A stretch of 13,656 nt of DNA from an uncultured Atopobiaceae bacterium (GTDB taxonomy: Bacteria; Actinomycetota; Coriobacteriia; Coriobacteriales; Atopobiaceae): positions 1-13,656 of the forward strand of contig CAJOKK010000057.1 of the NCBI GenBank assembly GCA_905235165.1, given 5' to 3'. The notes below the pieces were generated by a model, which did no database searches, was not told where the DNA came from, and saw only the letters and a list, made by a program, of their open reading frames with translations. Every line of letters begins with the position of its first letter. The stretch's first letter is position 1. This document shows, piece after piece, positions 1 to 6,414 of the stretch. A program made the position numbers and the translations under genes.

Positions 1-745
1 CAGCCGCCTGCGCAAGCTCCTGAGCACTCTGGTAACGCGCACTCGGCTCAAAGGCGCGCGCCCGCAAGATCACCTCACGCAGCGCTGCAGGCACGCGCTT
101 CTCGTCAGCCAGCACCCGATTGAACTCATCGTCGTTGGGACTCACGCCCGTCAGCAAGAAGGCGAGCAGACCCCCAAGCGCATAGATGTCGGTCCTGGCA
201 TCCGTCTGGGCAAAGCCAAACTGCTCGGGCGCGGCAAAGCCCCACGTGCCAAGGGTCGTCGTATCGCGTTGAGCACCGCTCACGTAGGCGCGGACGTTTC
301 CCAGATCGATAAGAGCCGCCCGTCCCGAGTTCACCACCGCGTTGCCCGGCGTGATGTCTCGGTGCACAATGCCGTGAGCATGCAGCTCACCGGCTGCCTC
401 GCATAGGTCTTGCAGGTAGTGCACGGCATCCGTCACAGAAAGCGGACCCACGCCGGCAAGCAGGTCGGCAAGCGTGACCCCATCAACGTAGGTCGTAACC
501 ACAACAAGCGAATCGGGCAACCAGTAGATATCCCTCACCTGCGGAAGCAGCGGATGATCGAGCTCGCGAAGCTGCTGCCAGGCGCGCTCGTTGGCAAGCT
601 CGCGCGGCACGTACTTGCGCACCAGCGACTCCGACCCCTCCCCCGCAACCAGCTCCGTCTTGCCCGCTGGTCCCTCCGAGAGCGTACGCACAACGCGATA
701 GGAGTCGTCATGCTCGATCGTTGCCAGAAGCTCCTCGTCTGTCAC
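1..745 (-). CDS. Ser/Thr protein kinase, Hanks type (C-terminus cut by window edge)
   Basis: Cytoplasmic eukaryotic-like Ser/Thr kinase domain. The frame is open from the GTG at 743-745 to base 1, giving 248 codons with no stop, so the C-terminus lies outside the window. Visible motifs: a degenerate Gly loop (LSEGPAGKTELV, about 22-33), a likely ATP-anchoring Lys44 (VRKY), the catalytic loop HRDITPGN (128-135, D130, N135), DLG in place of DFG (D147), the APE motif (AAPEQFG, 171-177), and a subdomain XI-like RYQSAQEL near the edge. GTG is chosen because GGGAG lies 8 nt upstream and the start is 2 nt after the stop of the HTH gene, indicating translational coupling. Whether a transmembrane or PASTA sensor region follows cannot be seen, so an envelope-sensing role (PknB-like) cannot be claimed. 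The family call is secure; substrates are unknown. Confidence 0.9.
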   Translation of the reverse strand, partial: MTDEELLATIEHDDSYRVVRTLSEGPAGKTELVAGEGSESLVRKYVPRELANERAWQQLRELDHPLLPQVRDIYWLPDSLVVVTTYVDGVTLADLLAGVGPLSVTDAVHYLQDLCEAAGELHAHGIVHRDITPGNAVVNSGRAALIDLGNVRAYVSGAQRDTTTLGTWGFAAPEQFGFAQTDARTDIYALGGLLAFLLTGVSPNDDEFNRVLADEKRVPAALREVILRARAFEPSARYQSAQELAQAA

Positions 746-747
746 CG

Positions 748-1191
748 CTAGTCTCCCTGGGAAAGCAGGGTATTCTCGCCAAGGCGGTAAAGCTCGTCGT
801 CACACTCGTCGCGCGTCATGCCGCGCTCGAGGCAGAGGATAATGACGGCATCGCGGCGCAGCTTGCACCACAGCTCAGAGACGCCGGCAAGGCGCAGAAG
901 CCGCTGGCACTCAACAAGCGAGCAGCCAAGGCCGAAGGCAAGCATGATGGCGTTGTCGCGTCCAGGCGTCCGCGTGCCCTGAAAGACCTGGTAGCCAAAG
1001 GTGGTGTTCACGCCCGACGCACGAATGGCGTCTGCGCGCGACATGCCCTTCTCGTCGAGAAGGGCATGCAGGTAGTCAGCAAGCGTGCGGTCAGGAAGGT
1101 CAACCTTGGAGAGGTAGGCCTCGGGTGTTGCGCTGGCAAGCAGCTGCTCAAGAAGCTCATCAGTTGGGCGCTCGGTCGCCATGCGGGCCAT
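748..1191 (-). CDS. small HTH (XRE-like) protein paired with the kinase
   Basis: A 147-residue soluble protein. Residues about 38-102 look like a Cro/C1-type helix-turn-helix: LADYLHALLDEKGMSRADAI, then SGVNTTFGYQVFQGTRTPGR, then a hydrophobic helix followed by CQRLLRLAG. The N-terminal 35 residues (TDELLEQLLA...) are predicted helical, and the C-terminal 40 carry many charged residues and the phrase RDAVIILCLERGM. ATG at 1191 is chosen because AGGAG lies 6 nt upstream; the second ATG (codon 4) is less well placed. The gene stops 2 nt before the kinase GTG, so the two are almost certainly one operon, and the protein is a candidate regulator or substrate of the kinase. The DNA-binding role is inferred from the fold pattern. 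It could equally be a protein-interaction adaptor. Confidence 0.75.
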   Translation of the reverse strand: MARMATERPTDELLEQLLASATPEAYLSKVDLPDRTLADYLHALLDEKGMSRADAIRASGVNTTFGYQVFQGTRTPGRDNAIMLAFGLGCSLVECQRLLRLAGVSELWCKLRRDAVIILCLERGMTRDECDDELYRLGENTLLSQGD

Positions 1192-1228
1192 GCGGATCTC
1201 CTCTCGCTGTGTTTTGGGATAAGTTGGC

Positions 1229-1258
1229 AGTATCCCCCCGCGACCGTGGGCGCGTCAA
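1229..1258 (-). promoter_or_regulatory. sigma-A-type promoter for the HTH-kinase operon
   Basis: Reading the minus strand, TTGACG (1258-1253, five of six to the -35 consensus) is followed after 18 nt by GATACT (1234-1229, four of six to the -10). It lies in the 98-nt gap between the iorB stop and the HTH start, about 40 nt before the ATG. No convincing terminator hairpin with a T run is visible after iorB, so read-through from iorB is also possible. Confidence 0.45.
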
Positions 1259-1289
1259 GAACTGCGAGCAGAGCATGGTATGGGCAAGC

Positions 1290-1925
1290 TTAGGCGCCAG
1301 CCGCCTCGCGGCCACGCGCGAAGGCCTCGAGATTGGCCTCGACCGTCTTAGGCGGAACGCGGCGCTGGATGGCGTCGTGCCACGCCTCCACCGAGAAGGG
1401 CAGCGCCGTTGACAGGGCACCCACCAACACCACATTGGTCGAACGCGGGCTTCCGACCTCGCGCGCAATGGCACCGGCGTCGATGACCCGCGCTCCGATG
1501 GCAGCGAGCTTCTCGCTGATGCCCGTAGGCATCTGGGCGGCACCGATGTTCACCGGAACGGGCGTGATGAGCTCGTCGTTGACGAAGAGCGTTCCGCCCT
1601 CGCGGACGAACTGCTGAGCGCGCAGGGCCTCGATGGACTCGAAGGCCACCACGATGTCGGCGCAACCGGGGTCGCAGATCATCGACTCGACCTTCTCGCC
1701 AACGCGCACGACGGTAGAGACCGAGCCACCACGCTGACTCATGCCGTGAATCTCGGAGACCTTCACGTCGAGACCCGCGTCGGCCGCCACCATGGCAAGC
1801 AGCTGGCCGGCAAGGATCGTTCCCTGGCCACCAACGCCCACAAGCAGGATGGTCTTGGTGCCGTCAAGGGAGACATGCGCCGTGCCCTCGGCAACGCCGT
1901 AGTTGGTAGAGGTGTCGTGCGGCAT
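1290..1925 (-). CDS. iorB: indolepyruvate oxidoreductase subunit beta
   Basis: Beta (gamma-type catalytic) subunit of indolepyruvate:ferredoxin oxidoreductase, 211 residues, cytoplasmic. With IorA it oxidatively decarboxylates aryl pyruvates (from Trp, Phe, Tyr) to aryl-acyl-CoA, reducing ferredoxin. Evidence is the pyruvate-ferredoxin oxidoreductase gamma signature: GVGGQGT (30-36) after a hydrophobic strand, and EIHGMSQRGGSV (58-69). Length is typical for the family. The start is the ATG at 1925, one base after the iorA stop, with GGAGG 6 nt upstream inside the last iorA codons. The same frame stays open further upstream to 2267, but that extension lies inside iorA and is low-complexity Ser/Arg-rich, so it is rejected. 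Tight coupling to iorA implies 1:1 production of the two subunits. Confidence 0.95.
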   Translation of the reverse strand: MPHDTSTNYGVAEGTAHVSLDGTKTILLVGVGGQGTILAGQLLAMVAADAGLDVKVSEIHGMSQRGGSVSTVVRVGEKVESMICDPGCADIVVAFESIEALRAQQFVREGGTLFVNDELITPVPVNIGAAQMPTGISEKLAAIGARVIDAGAIAREVGSPRSTNVVLVGALSTALPFSVEAWHDAIQRRVPPKTVEANLEAFARGREAAGA

Positions 1926-1926
1926 G

Positions 1927-3699
1927 TTAGGCCTCCTTTGCGATGCAGCCGAAGGGGCACGCCTGAGCGCACTGCCCGCAGCCGATGCACTGATTGGGAT
2001 CGATGACGGCATGGCCCGTCTCGTCGCGTCCAAGGGCCGGGCAGCCAATCTGGATACAGCGGCCGCAGCGACGGCAGTCGCGAATGGCGGGCATGGGCTT
2101 GCGTGTGCGATCGATGAGGCGGCAGGGCGCCTTGAAGATGATGACGGAGAGCTTGTCGACATGCTCGACAGCCTCCTTGAGGGCGGTACGCACGGCCTCG
2201 GCGTCTTGGGCGTCCGCCTCGATGACCTCGTCCACACCGATGGCCTCACAGAGCTTGACGAGGTCAAGCTGCTTGCCGGCGGGCACGTCCAGCGGGTTCA
2301 CGCGGGCGGCCTGCTCAGTAAGGGTGACGCCGTTCACGGGATTGCCCTGCGTACCCGTCATGGCCGTAGTGCGGTTGTCGAGGATGCAGAGCGTGCCAAC
2401 GCCACCGTTGTAGACGGTGCCCAGCAGGCTCGTGATGCCGCTGTGCGCGAAGGTGGAATCGCCGATCACGCCAACCACGGGACGGCCCGAGCGCTCGGCC
2501 GTGCCCGCCAACTCCATGCCATGTGCCATGGAGAAGGACGCACCCATGTCGATGCAAGAATCAAGCGAGCGATAGGGTGCCACCGCGCCAAGCGTGTAGC
2601 AGCCGATGTCGCCCATGACGATAGCCTTGATGCGCCTGAGCTCAACGAACACGAGGCGATGCGGACAGCCGGCACAGAATGCGGGCGGACGGGGCGGCAA
2701 TCCCTCGGCAGGCGAGAAGTGCGTGGGCTCCTCAATCCCAAACGCCGCGCGGATATGCGCGGGCGTGACCTCGCCCGACCGCGGCAGGCGCCCCGCCGGC
2801 GGCTCGGACACGTCGATCCCGAGCGCACGCACGCGCGTCTCCAGATAGGGACAAGCCTCCTCCACGACGTAGACCTTATCCACTGCCTGGGCAAACTCGG
2901 CCAGCTTTGCCGGAGGCAACGGCCAGGTGACGCCGAGCTTCAGCACGGAGGCCTCGGGCAGCGCCTCACGAACATGCACGTAGAGCGCACCGGCACAGAT
3001 GACGCCCACGGAGCGGTCGCGCAGCTCGATGCGATTGAGCTCGGTCTGCTCCGCCCAGGCAATCAGCGCGTCCTCACGCTCGTTGGTGCTCAGGGTGCGC
3101 CGCACGGCGTTGGCCGGCATCATGACGTACTTCTCGGGATGGCTCTCGTAGGAAAGCGGCTCAAAGGCCGTACGCTCGCCCGACAGCTCAACAAGGGTCT
3201 TGGTGTGCGCCACGCGCATGGTTTCGCGCAGCATGACCATGGTGTCAAAGCGCTCGGACAGCTCGAAGGAGGCACGAGCCATCTCGTAGGCCTCCTGGCT
3301 ATCGGAGGGATCGAGGCAGAGGATGCGGGCAAAGTCGGCATAGTGACGACTGTCCTGCTCGTTCTGCGAGCTATAGCAGCTGGGGTCATCGGCGGCGAGA
3401 AGCACGAGGCCTCCGTTCACGCCGGTGTTTGCGATGCTCATGAGTGGGTCGGCCGCCACGTTCACGCCAACGTGCTTCATCGTGACGAGGCTGCGCACGC
3501 CGCCCATCGACGCGCCAAGGCCAACCTCAAGCGCGACCTTCTCATTCGGCGCCCACTCTGCGTATACGTCGTCTTTGGTAACGAAGTTCTCCAGCGTCTC
3601 GGTTGACGGCGTTCCCGGATAGGCCACGCCTACGGCAACGCCCGCCTCCCACGCGCCTTGCGCGATGGCCTCGTTTCCGGACAGTAGCTGCTTGCTCAT
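1927..3699 (-). CDS. iorA: indolepyruvate ferredoxin oxidoreductase subunit alpha
   Basis: Catalytic alpha subunit, 590 residues, carrying TPP and two ferredoxin-type [4Fe-4S] clusters. The N-terminal pyruvate-oxidoreductase domain starts with LLSGNEAIAQGAWEAG and YPGTPSTE (28-35). A mid-region motif FCAGCPHR (341-348) precedes the TPP-binding domain with GDIGCYTLG (363-371) and GDSTFAHSG (413-421) plus DN (441-442). Cluster cysteines are C542, C545, C548, C553 and C571, C574, C577, C581. These are the usual IorA arrangements and nothing essential is missing. ATG at 3699 has GGGGAGG upstream at 8-nt spacing. The gene follows metA by 39 nt, so a metA-iorA-iorB transcript is likely. The enzyme implies an anaerobic or microaerobic cell fermenting or recycling aromatic amino acids. 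The call is very secure; substrate preference among aryl pyruvates is not readable from the sequence. Confidence 0.96.
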   Translation of the reverse strand: MSKQLLSGNEAIAQGAWEAGVAVGVAYPGTPSTETLENFVTKDDVYAEWAPNEKVALEVGLGASMGGVRSLVTMKHVGVNVAADPLMSIANTGVNGGLVLLAADDPSCYSSQNEQDSRHYADFARILCLDPSDSQEAYEMARASFELSERFDTMVMLRETMRVAHTKTLVELSGERTAFEPLSYESHPEKYVMMPANAVRRTLSTNEREDALIAWAEQTELNRIELRDRSVGVICAGALYVHVREALPEASVLKLGVTWPLPPAKLAEFAQAVDKVYVVEEACPYLETRVRALGIDVSEPPAGRLPRSGEVTPAHIRAAFGIEEPTHFSPAEGLPPRPPAFCAGCPHRLVFVELRRIKAIVMGDIGCYTLGAVAPYRSLDSCIDMGASFSMAHGMELAGTAERSGRPVVGVIGDSTFAHSGITSLLGTVYNGGVGTLCILDNRTTAMTGTQGNPVNGVTLTEQAARVNPLDVPAGKQLDLVKLCEAIGVDEVIEADAQDAEAVRTALKEAVEHVDKLSVIIFKAPCRLIDRTRKPMPAIRDCRRCGRCIQIGCPALGRDETGHAVIDPNQCIGCGQCAQACPFGCIAKEA

Positions 3700-3738
3700 G
3701 GGTTCGTCCTCCCCTACGCTCGAACTCGTCTCGAGTGG

Positions 3739-4707
3739 CTATTCGAACTTCTCCGCAAGGTCCCAGGTACCCTCGGCCAGCCTCTCGATGGCGCTCGGAA
3801 TCTCTGCAACGTCGTACGGCGTCATCTGATACACCCAGTTCAACCAGTTGCGATACAGCAGGTTTGCATGGCTGCGCCAGGTAAAGATGGGCTGGCGCTC
3901 CGGGTTGTCTTCTGGGAAGTAGTTCTCGGGCAGCCGGATGGGCATGCCCTTGTGGAAGTCGCGCCAGTACTCCTCGGCCAAGGTGTCACGGCCATACTCA
4001 AAGTGACCCGTGACATAGAGCTCGTGGAAGTGGCGCGTGGCGATAATGGCCGGGCCCGTCTGGAATCCCTCTGACAGCGTCTGCAGATCCGGGCAGGCTG
4101 CGACCGCCGCCGCGTCAACGATGGCATGGCGACTGTGCGGCATGTTGTGCACCTCGTCAAAACCGTTCGTGATGAAGCTGTACTCGTCGCACAGGCGCTG
4201 CGGAAAGACGCCAAAGAGCTTGCTCGGCAGCAGCTTCTTCTCAATCCCATGGTGGTAGTAGAGACCCGCCATGGCGCCCCAGCACAGGTACATGGTGCTG
4301 AAGACGTGCTTATCGGCCCAGTCCAGGATTTCGCAGAACTCGTCCCAGTAGTCGACCTCCTCGAAGGGCAGGTGCTCCACCGGGGCTCCGGTCACGATGA
4401 GACCGTCGTAGTTCTTCTCGCGATAGGTGTCAAAGACGTCGTAGAACTTGACGAGATGGTCTTGCGAGGTGTTCTTTGACTCGTGAGAGCTCACGCGCAT
4501 GAAGTCGCAGCTCACCTGGATGGGCGACTTTGAGATGAGGCGCAGGATCTGCGTCTCGGTCTCGATCTTGGTAGGCATGAGGTTGAGGATGGCAACGCGC
4601 AAGGGACGGATTTCCTGATGGCTTGCCACGTCCTCCTCGATAGCGAAGATGTGCTCCTCATGCAGGATTTGCTTGGCAGGTAAACCGTCCGCGATGTTGA
4701 TAGGCAT
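3739..4707 (-). CDS. metA: homoserine O-acetyltransferase (MetA family, acetyl-type)
   Basis: Acylates L-homoserine, the first committed step of methionine synthesis, in the cytoplasm. The 322-residue protein is MetA length. Residues line up with known E. coli/Bacillus MetA numbering: Lys47 in MPTKIETETQ, catalytic Cys142 in YLCWGAMAG, His235 and Glu237 in TGHFEYGRD. The position that selects the acyl donor is Glu111 (TGAPVEHLPF). Glu111 is known to favour acetyl-CoA and Gly111 succinyl-CoA, so this is predicted to make O-acetyl-homoserine, although databases often label such genes O-succinyltransferase. ATG at 4707 has GGAG 7 nt upstream. It is the first gene of a probable metA-iorA-iorB operon, preceded by a long leader (4708-4938) with hairpins that may control it. 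The acetyl specificity is inferred from one residue. Confidence 0.95.
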   Translation of the reverse strand: MPINIADGLPAKQILHEEHIFAIEEDVASHQEIRPLRVAILNLMPTKIETETQILRLISKSPIQVSCDFMRVSSHESKNTSQDHLVKFYDVFDTYREKNYDGLIVTGAPVEHLPFEEVDYWDEFCEILDWADKHVFSTMYLCWGAMAGLYYHHGIEKKLLPSKLFGVFPQRLCDEYSFITNGFDEVHNMPHSRHAIVDAAAVAACPDLQTLSEGFQTGPAIIATRHFHELYVTGHFEYGRDTLAEEYWRDFHKGMPIRLPENYFPEDNPERQPIFTWRSHANLLYRNWLNWVYQMTPYDVAEIPSAIERLAEGTWDLAEKFE

Positions 4708-4938
4708 GTATGGGCTCCGTTCATGCGTGCGCTGGGCGCAAGGGACTCTAACTGGCTAGCGAATACGCGCACACATTCGCACCGCTAGTGATTTTGGAGT
4801 CCTCCGCATGGAGCCGCCCTTCTCTGCTGTGTCCACAGTTCGCCCCTATGGTAGCAGAGCAACCACATACTCGGTAACTTCCGGCGGGAACACGCTGCAT
4901 GACGAGGTAGGGATAAGGAAGGCCCGCCTTTCGCGGGA
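4708..4938 (-). promoter_or_regulatory. metA leader region with potential RNA hairpins
   Basis: No gene fits here. Read on the minus strand, the region holds a long hairpin (4859-4822): CTCTGCT pairs with AGCAGAG, with an inner imperfect CCATAG/CTGTGG stem around a GGGCGAA loop. A smaller hairpin follows (4813-4802, CTCC-ATGC-GGAG), then an imperfect one at 4780-4759 (GCGAAT/ATTCGC with a 10-nt loop). The arrangement before a methionine gene suggests a cis-acting leader, but I could not match it to SAM-I (no GGGACUGGCCC core) or to any other riboswitch I know. No good -35/-10 pair was found, so the transcription start is unknown. It may be a start within or upstream of these hairpins. Confidence 0.3.
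4923..4937 (-). terminator. weak hairpin downstream of the palindrome
   Basis: CCCGC, a 5-nt loop, then GCGGG. On the minus strand it is followed by CCTTCCTT, a poor U tract. It lies between the PAP2 gene and metA and could help end PAP2 transcription, but the stem is only 5 bp. Confidence 0.25.
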
Positions 4939-5110
4939 ATGAGTCAGTTACCGTAGTCCTTTTTGACTCAGAGTTCTGACAGCGGATGAGTCAGTTACCG
5001 TAGTCCTTTTTGACTCATTTTGTTCGCCAACGAACAAAATGAGTCAAAAAGGACTACGGTAATCCGCTGTCAGAACTCTGAGTCAAAAAGGACTACGGTA
5101 ACTGACTCAT
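4939..5110. repeat. 172-bp near-perfect palindrome made of four copies of a 31-bp repeat
   Basis: The left arm (4939-5026) and right arm (5031-5110) are reverse complements around a CCAA loop (5027-5030). The only difference is 8 extra bases in the left arm (TGAGTCAG, 4987-4994). Each arm holds two copies of a 31-bp unit that starts TGAGTCAGTTACCGTAG and ends CCTTTTTGACTCA, itself bounded by 7-bp inverted ends TGAGTCA/TGACTCA. Copies: 4940-4970 (+), 4987-5017 (+), 5040-5062 (-, lacking its first 8 bases), 5079-5109 (-). Between copies sits GAGTTCTGACAGCGGA (4971-4986 +, 5063-5078 -), identical to the PAP2 gene end at 5110-5125. As RNA it would form a very stable hairpin and could also act as a transcription end for the PAP2 gene. 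Confidence 0.9.
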
Positions 5111-5116
5111 CCGCTG

Positions 5117-5803
5117 TCAGAACTCGATGTCGGCTTCGTCTCCGCCGTTCAACATGAAGGGAACGGCCAGCTTGATGTAGAGGGTCAGCCAGGCTGCCGA
5201 GACAAAGAAGCCCGCGAGGACGTCGGAGGCATAGTGCACGCCGAGGTAGATGCGGCTAATGCCCACCATCAAGATGATGAAGGCGAAGCCCAAGACGCAC
5301 ACCCATTTGACGAGGCGGTCTTTCTCGTAGCGCCAGACCATCCAGAGAAGCAAACCGTAGAAGGCCATCGACACCATCGAGTGACCCGAAGGGAAGCTGT
5401 AGCCCGCCTCAGAAACCAGGCGCAGGCTCTCGTCGGGACGAGGGCGGTGCACGATCTCTTTCAGCACAAGGTCAATGGCCACGGCGAGCACGAGGTTGAC
5501 CGCCGCACAAACGCCGGGTCGTCGTCCGGGCGCAAAGGCCTGCACCACGAGCAGCATGGCCGCCAAGATGATAGGCGAGGCAAGGCTCGAGATCGTCTCC
5601 ATGATGGGAGTCAGCCAAGGACGACGGAGGTGAAGCACGAAGAACACGTACGCCGACGAGTCGATGCGCGCGAAGTCATCACTCCTCACGTCCATGAGGA
5701 CGGCGAGAAAAGCAACGATAGCGACGCCAAAGAAGATGGCGTGACGGTTGCGCCTCAGCGTTTGGAGGACGGGGTGTTGCGTTGACTGTGCTGAAGAAGC
5801 CAC
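5117..5803 (-). CDS. PAP2-family membrane phosphatase
   Basis: Integral-membrane phosphatase of the type-2 phosphatidic acid phosphatase superfamily, 228 residues. All three signature motifs are intact: K115-x6-R122-P123, PSGH (138-141) and SR-x5-H-x3-D (S183, R184, H190, D194). Hydrophobic segments near 22-37, 77-91, 99-114, 144-157, 167-182 and 195-215 suggest five or six membrane helices. Likely substrates are lipid phosphates such as undecaprenyl diphosphate (BacA-independent, PgpB/BcrC-like) or phosphatidate/phosphatidylglycerophosphate; the sequence does not decide. GTG at 5803 is chosen because AAAGG lies just upstream. The longer frame from 5917 adds a Cys-rich stretch unlike the family and is rejected. 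The gene appears monocistronic with its own promoter. Its last 16 bases around the stop are copied twice in the adjacent palindrome. Confidence 0.9.
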   Translation of the reverse strand: MASSAQSTQHPVLQTLRRNRHAIFFGVAIVAFLAVLMDVRSDDFARIDSSAYVFFVLHLRRPWLTPIMETISSLASPIILAAMLLVVQAFAPGRRPGVCAAVNLVLAVAIDLVLKEIVHRPRPDESLRLVSEAGYSFPSGHSMVSMAFYGLLLWMVWRYEKDRLVKWVCVLGFAFIILMVGISRIYLGVHYASDVLAGFFVSAAWLTLYIKLAVPFMLNGGDEADIEF

Positions 5804-5863
5804 TATGACACCTTTCGGAGCAAAAACAATAGATGGACGCCAGCGCGCCCATCCCAGGCAATG

Positions 5864-5891
5864 CTTATAGCATAGCCCACAGACCGGACAA
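5864..5891 (-). promoter_or_regulatory. promoter of the PAP2 phosphatase gene
   Basis: On the minus strand TTGTCC (5891-5886) is followed after 16 nt by TATAAG (5869-5864), preceded by TGC as in an extended -10. The distance to the GTG start is about 60 nt, and no competing pair of similar quality was seen. Confidence 0.5.
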
Positions 5892-5943
5892 ATTACTCGG
5901 AGCGGCCAGATGCCCAACTCCTGTATACATCCCTTTTTCGCAC

Positions 5944-5959
5944 CTGCCCAACAGGGCAG
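5944..5959. other. short perfect hairpin after trxA
   Basis: CTGCCC-AACA-GGGCAG is a perfect 6-bp stem with a 4-nt loop, about 30 nt after the trxA stop. On the minus strand it is followed by GTGCGAAAAA, so it lacks the U run of an intrinsic terminator. It might still end or stabilise the trxA transcript. Confidence 0.3.
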
Positions 5960-5986
5960 AAGCGCGGCGCCCGCGCGTACGAATCC

Positions 5987-6304
5987 TTACAGATGCTGCT
6001 CAAGCGCACCCACGAGTTCGGCCTTAGACATGCCACCCACCATGGTGTGCACGGCCTCCCCGTTCTTGAAGAGGATCAGCGTGGGGATAGACATGATGCC
6101 AAAGCGCTGAGCAAGCTCCTCCTCGGCATCAACGTCGCAGGTATAGACCGCAAGACGGTCTGACAGCTCATCGCCCACCTGCTCGACGATGGGGCTCAAC
6201 GCGCGACACGGGCCGCACCACGTTGCCCAAAAGTCAACCAGAACCGGCTTATCTGACCCCGCGATGATGGAATCGAAGCTTGCTGCGGTAATAGGCTCAG
6301 ACAT
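5987..6304 (-). CDS. trxA: thioredoxin
   Basis: Small cytoplasmic thiol-disulfide reductant, 105 residues, standard length. The redox site WCGPC is at 29-33 and the cis-proline at 74 (MSIPT). The strand/helix pattern around them (PVLVDFWATWCGPCRALSPI, TLILFKNGE) is typical of classical thioredoxin. ATG at 6304 is chosen because GGGGAGGGG lies just upstream and it gives the family N-terminus. A frame extension to 6361 adds a non-conserved segment (QLICLEQASQGEGT) and is rejected. No thioredoxin reductase is adjacent. The gene diverges from 6415 across a 110-bp region and appears monocistronic. Confidence 0.95.
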   Translation of the reverse strand: MSEPITAASFDSIIAGSDKPVLVDFWATWCGPCRALSPIVEQVGDELSDRLAVYTCDVDAEEELAQRFGIMSIPTLILFKNGEAVHTMVGGMSKAELVGALEQHL

Positions 6305-6414
6305 GAGCGTCCCCTCCCCTTGCGATGCTTGTTCGAGACATATCAGTTGTTTTATACCCATCCCCCGCCAAGGGCAACGTTAGAATTACATTCTCAACGG
6401 TAAATGGAGGAGAC
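6305..6414. promoter_or_regulatory. divergent promoter region between trxA and the UDG-like gene
   Basis: For the plus strand, TTGTTC (6329-6334) and TATACC (6353-6358) are separated by 18 nt. For the minus strand, TTGCCC and TATAAA are only 15 nt apart and overlap the same TTTATACCC block. The two promoters probably share this AT-rich core, which would couple or exclude their use. Matches are modest. Confidence 0.3.

Noticed and set aside
1926..2267. N-terminal extension of iorB to give 325 residues
   Set aside because: The extension overlaps iorA, is low-complexity Ser/Arg-rich, and a good SD precedes the ATG at 1925.
1903..3606. A 567-codon open frame on the plus strand
   Set aside because: It lies antisense to iorA, whose domains and cofactor motifs are unmistakable. 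The plus-strand product has no family features and reflects high-GC codon bias.
4708..4938. SAM-I or T-box riboswitch before metA
   Set aside because: The conserved SAM-I core and the T-box UGGNACC sequence were looked for by eye and not found; only an unassigned structured leader is reported.
4939..5110. Insertion sequence ends
   Set aside because: No transposase frame lies between or near the inverted arms, and the loop is only 4 nt.
4939..5125. Possible CRISPR array
   Set aside because: The repeats are in both orientations and the intervening 16-mer is identical each time and copied from the adjacent gene end. There are no unique spacers and no cas genes.
5804..5917. Longer PAP2 start at 5917
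   Set aside because: It would add a Cys-rich segment across the likely promoter; the GTG at 5803 has an SD and gives normal family length.
6305..6361. Longer thioredoxin start at 6361
   Set aside because: The ATG at 6304 has a very strong SD and gives the standard 105-residue protein.
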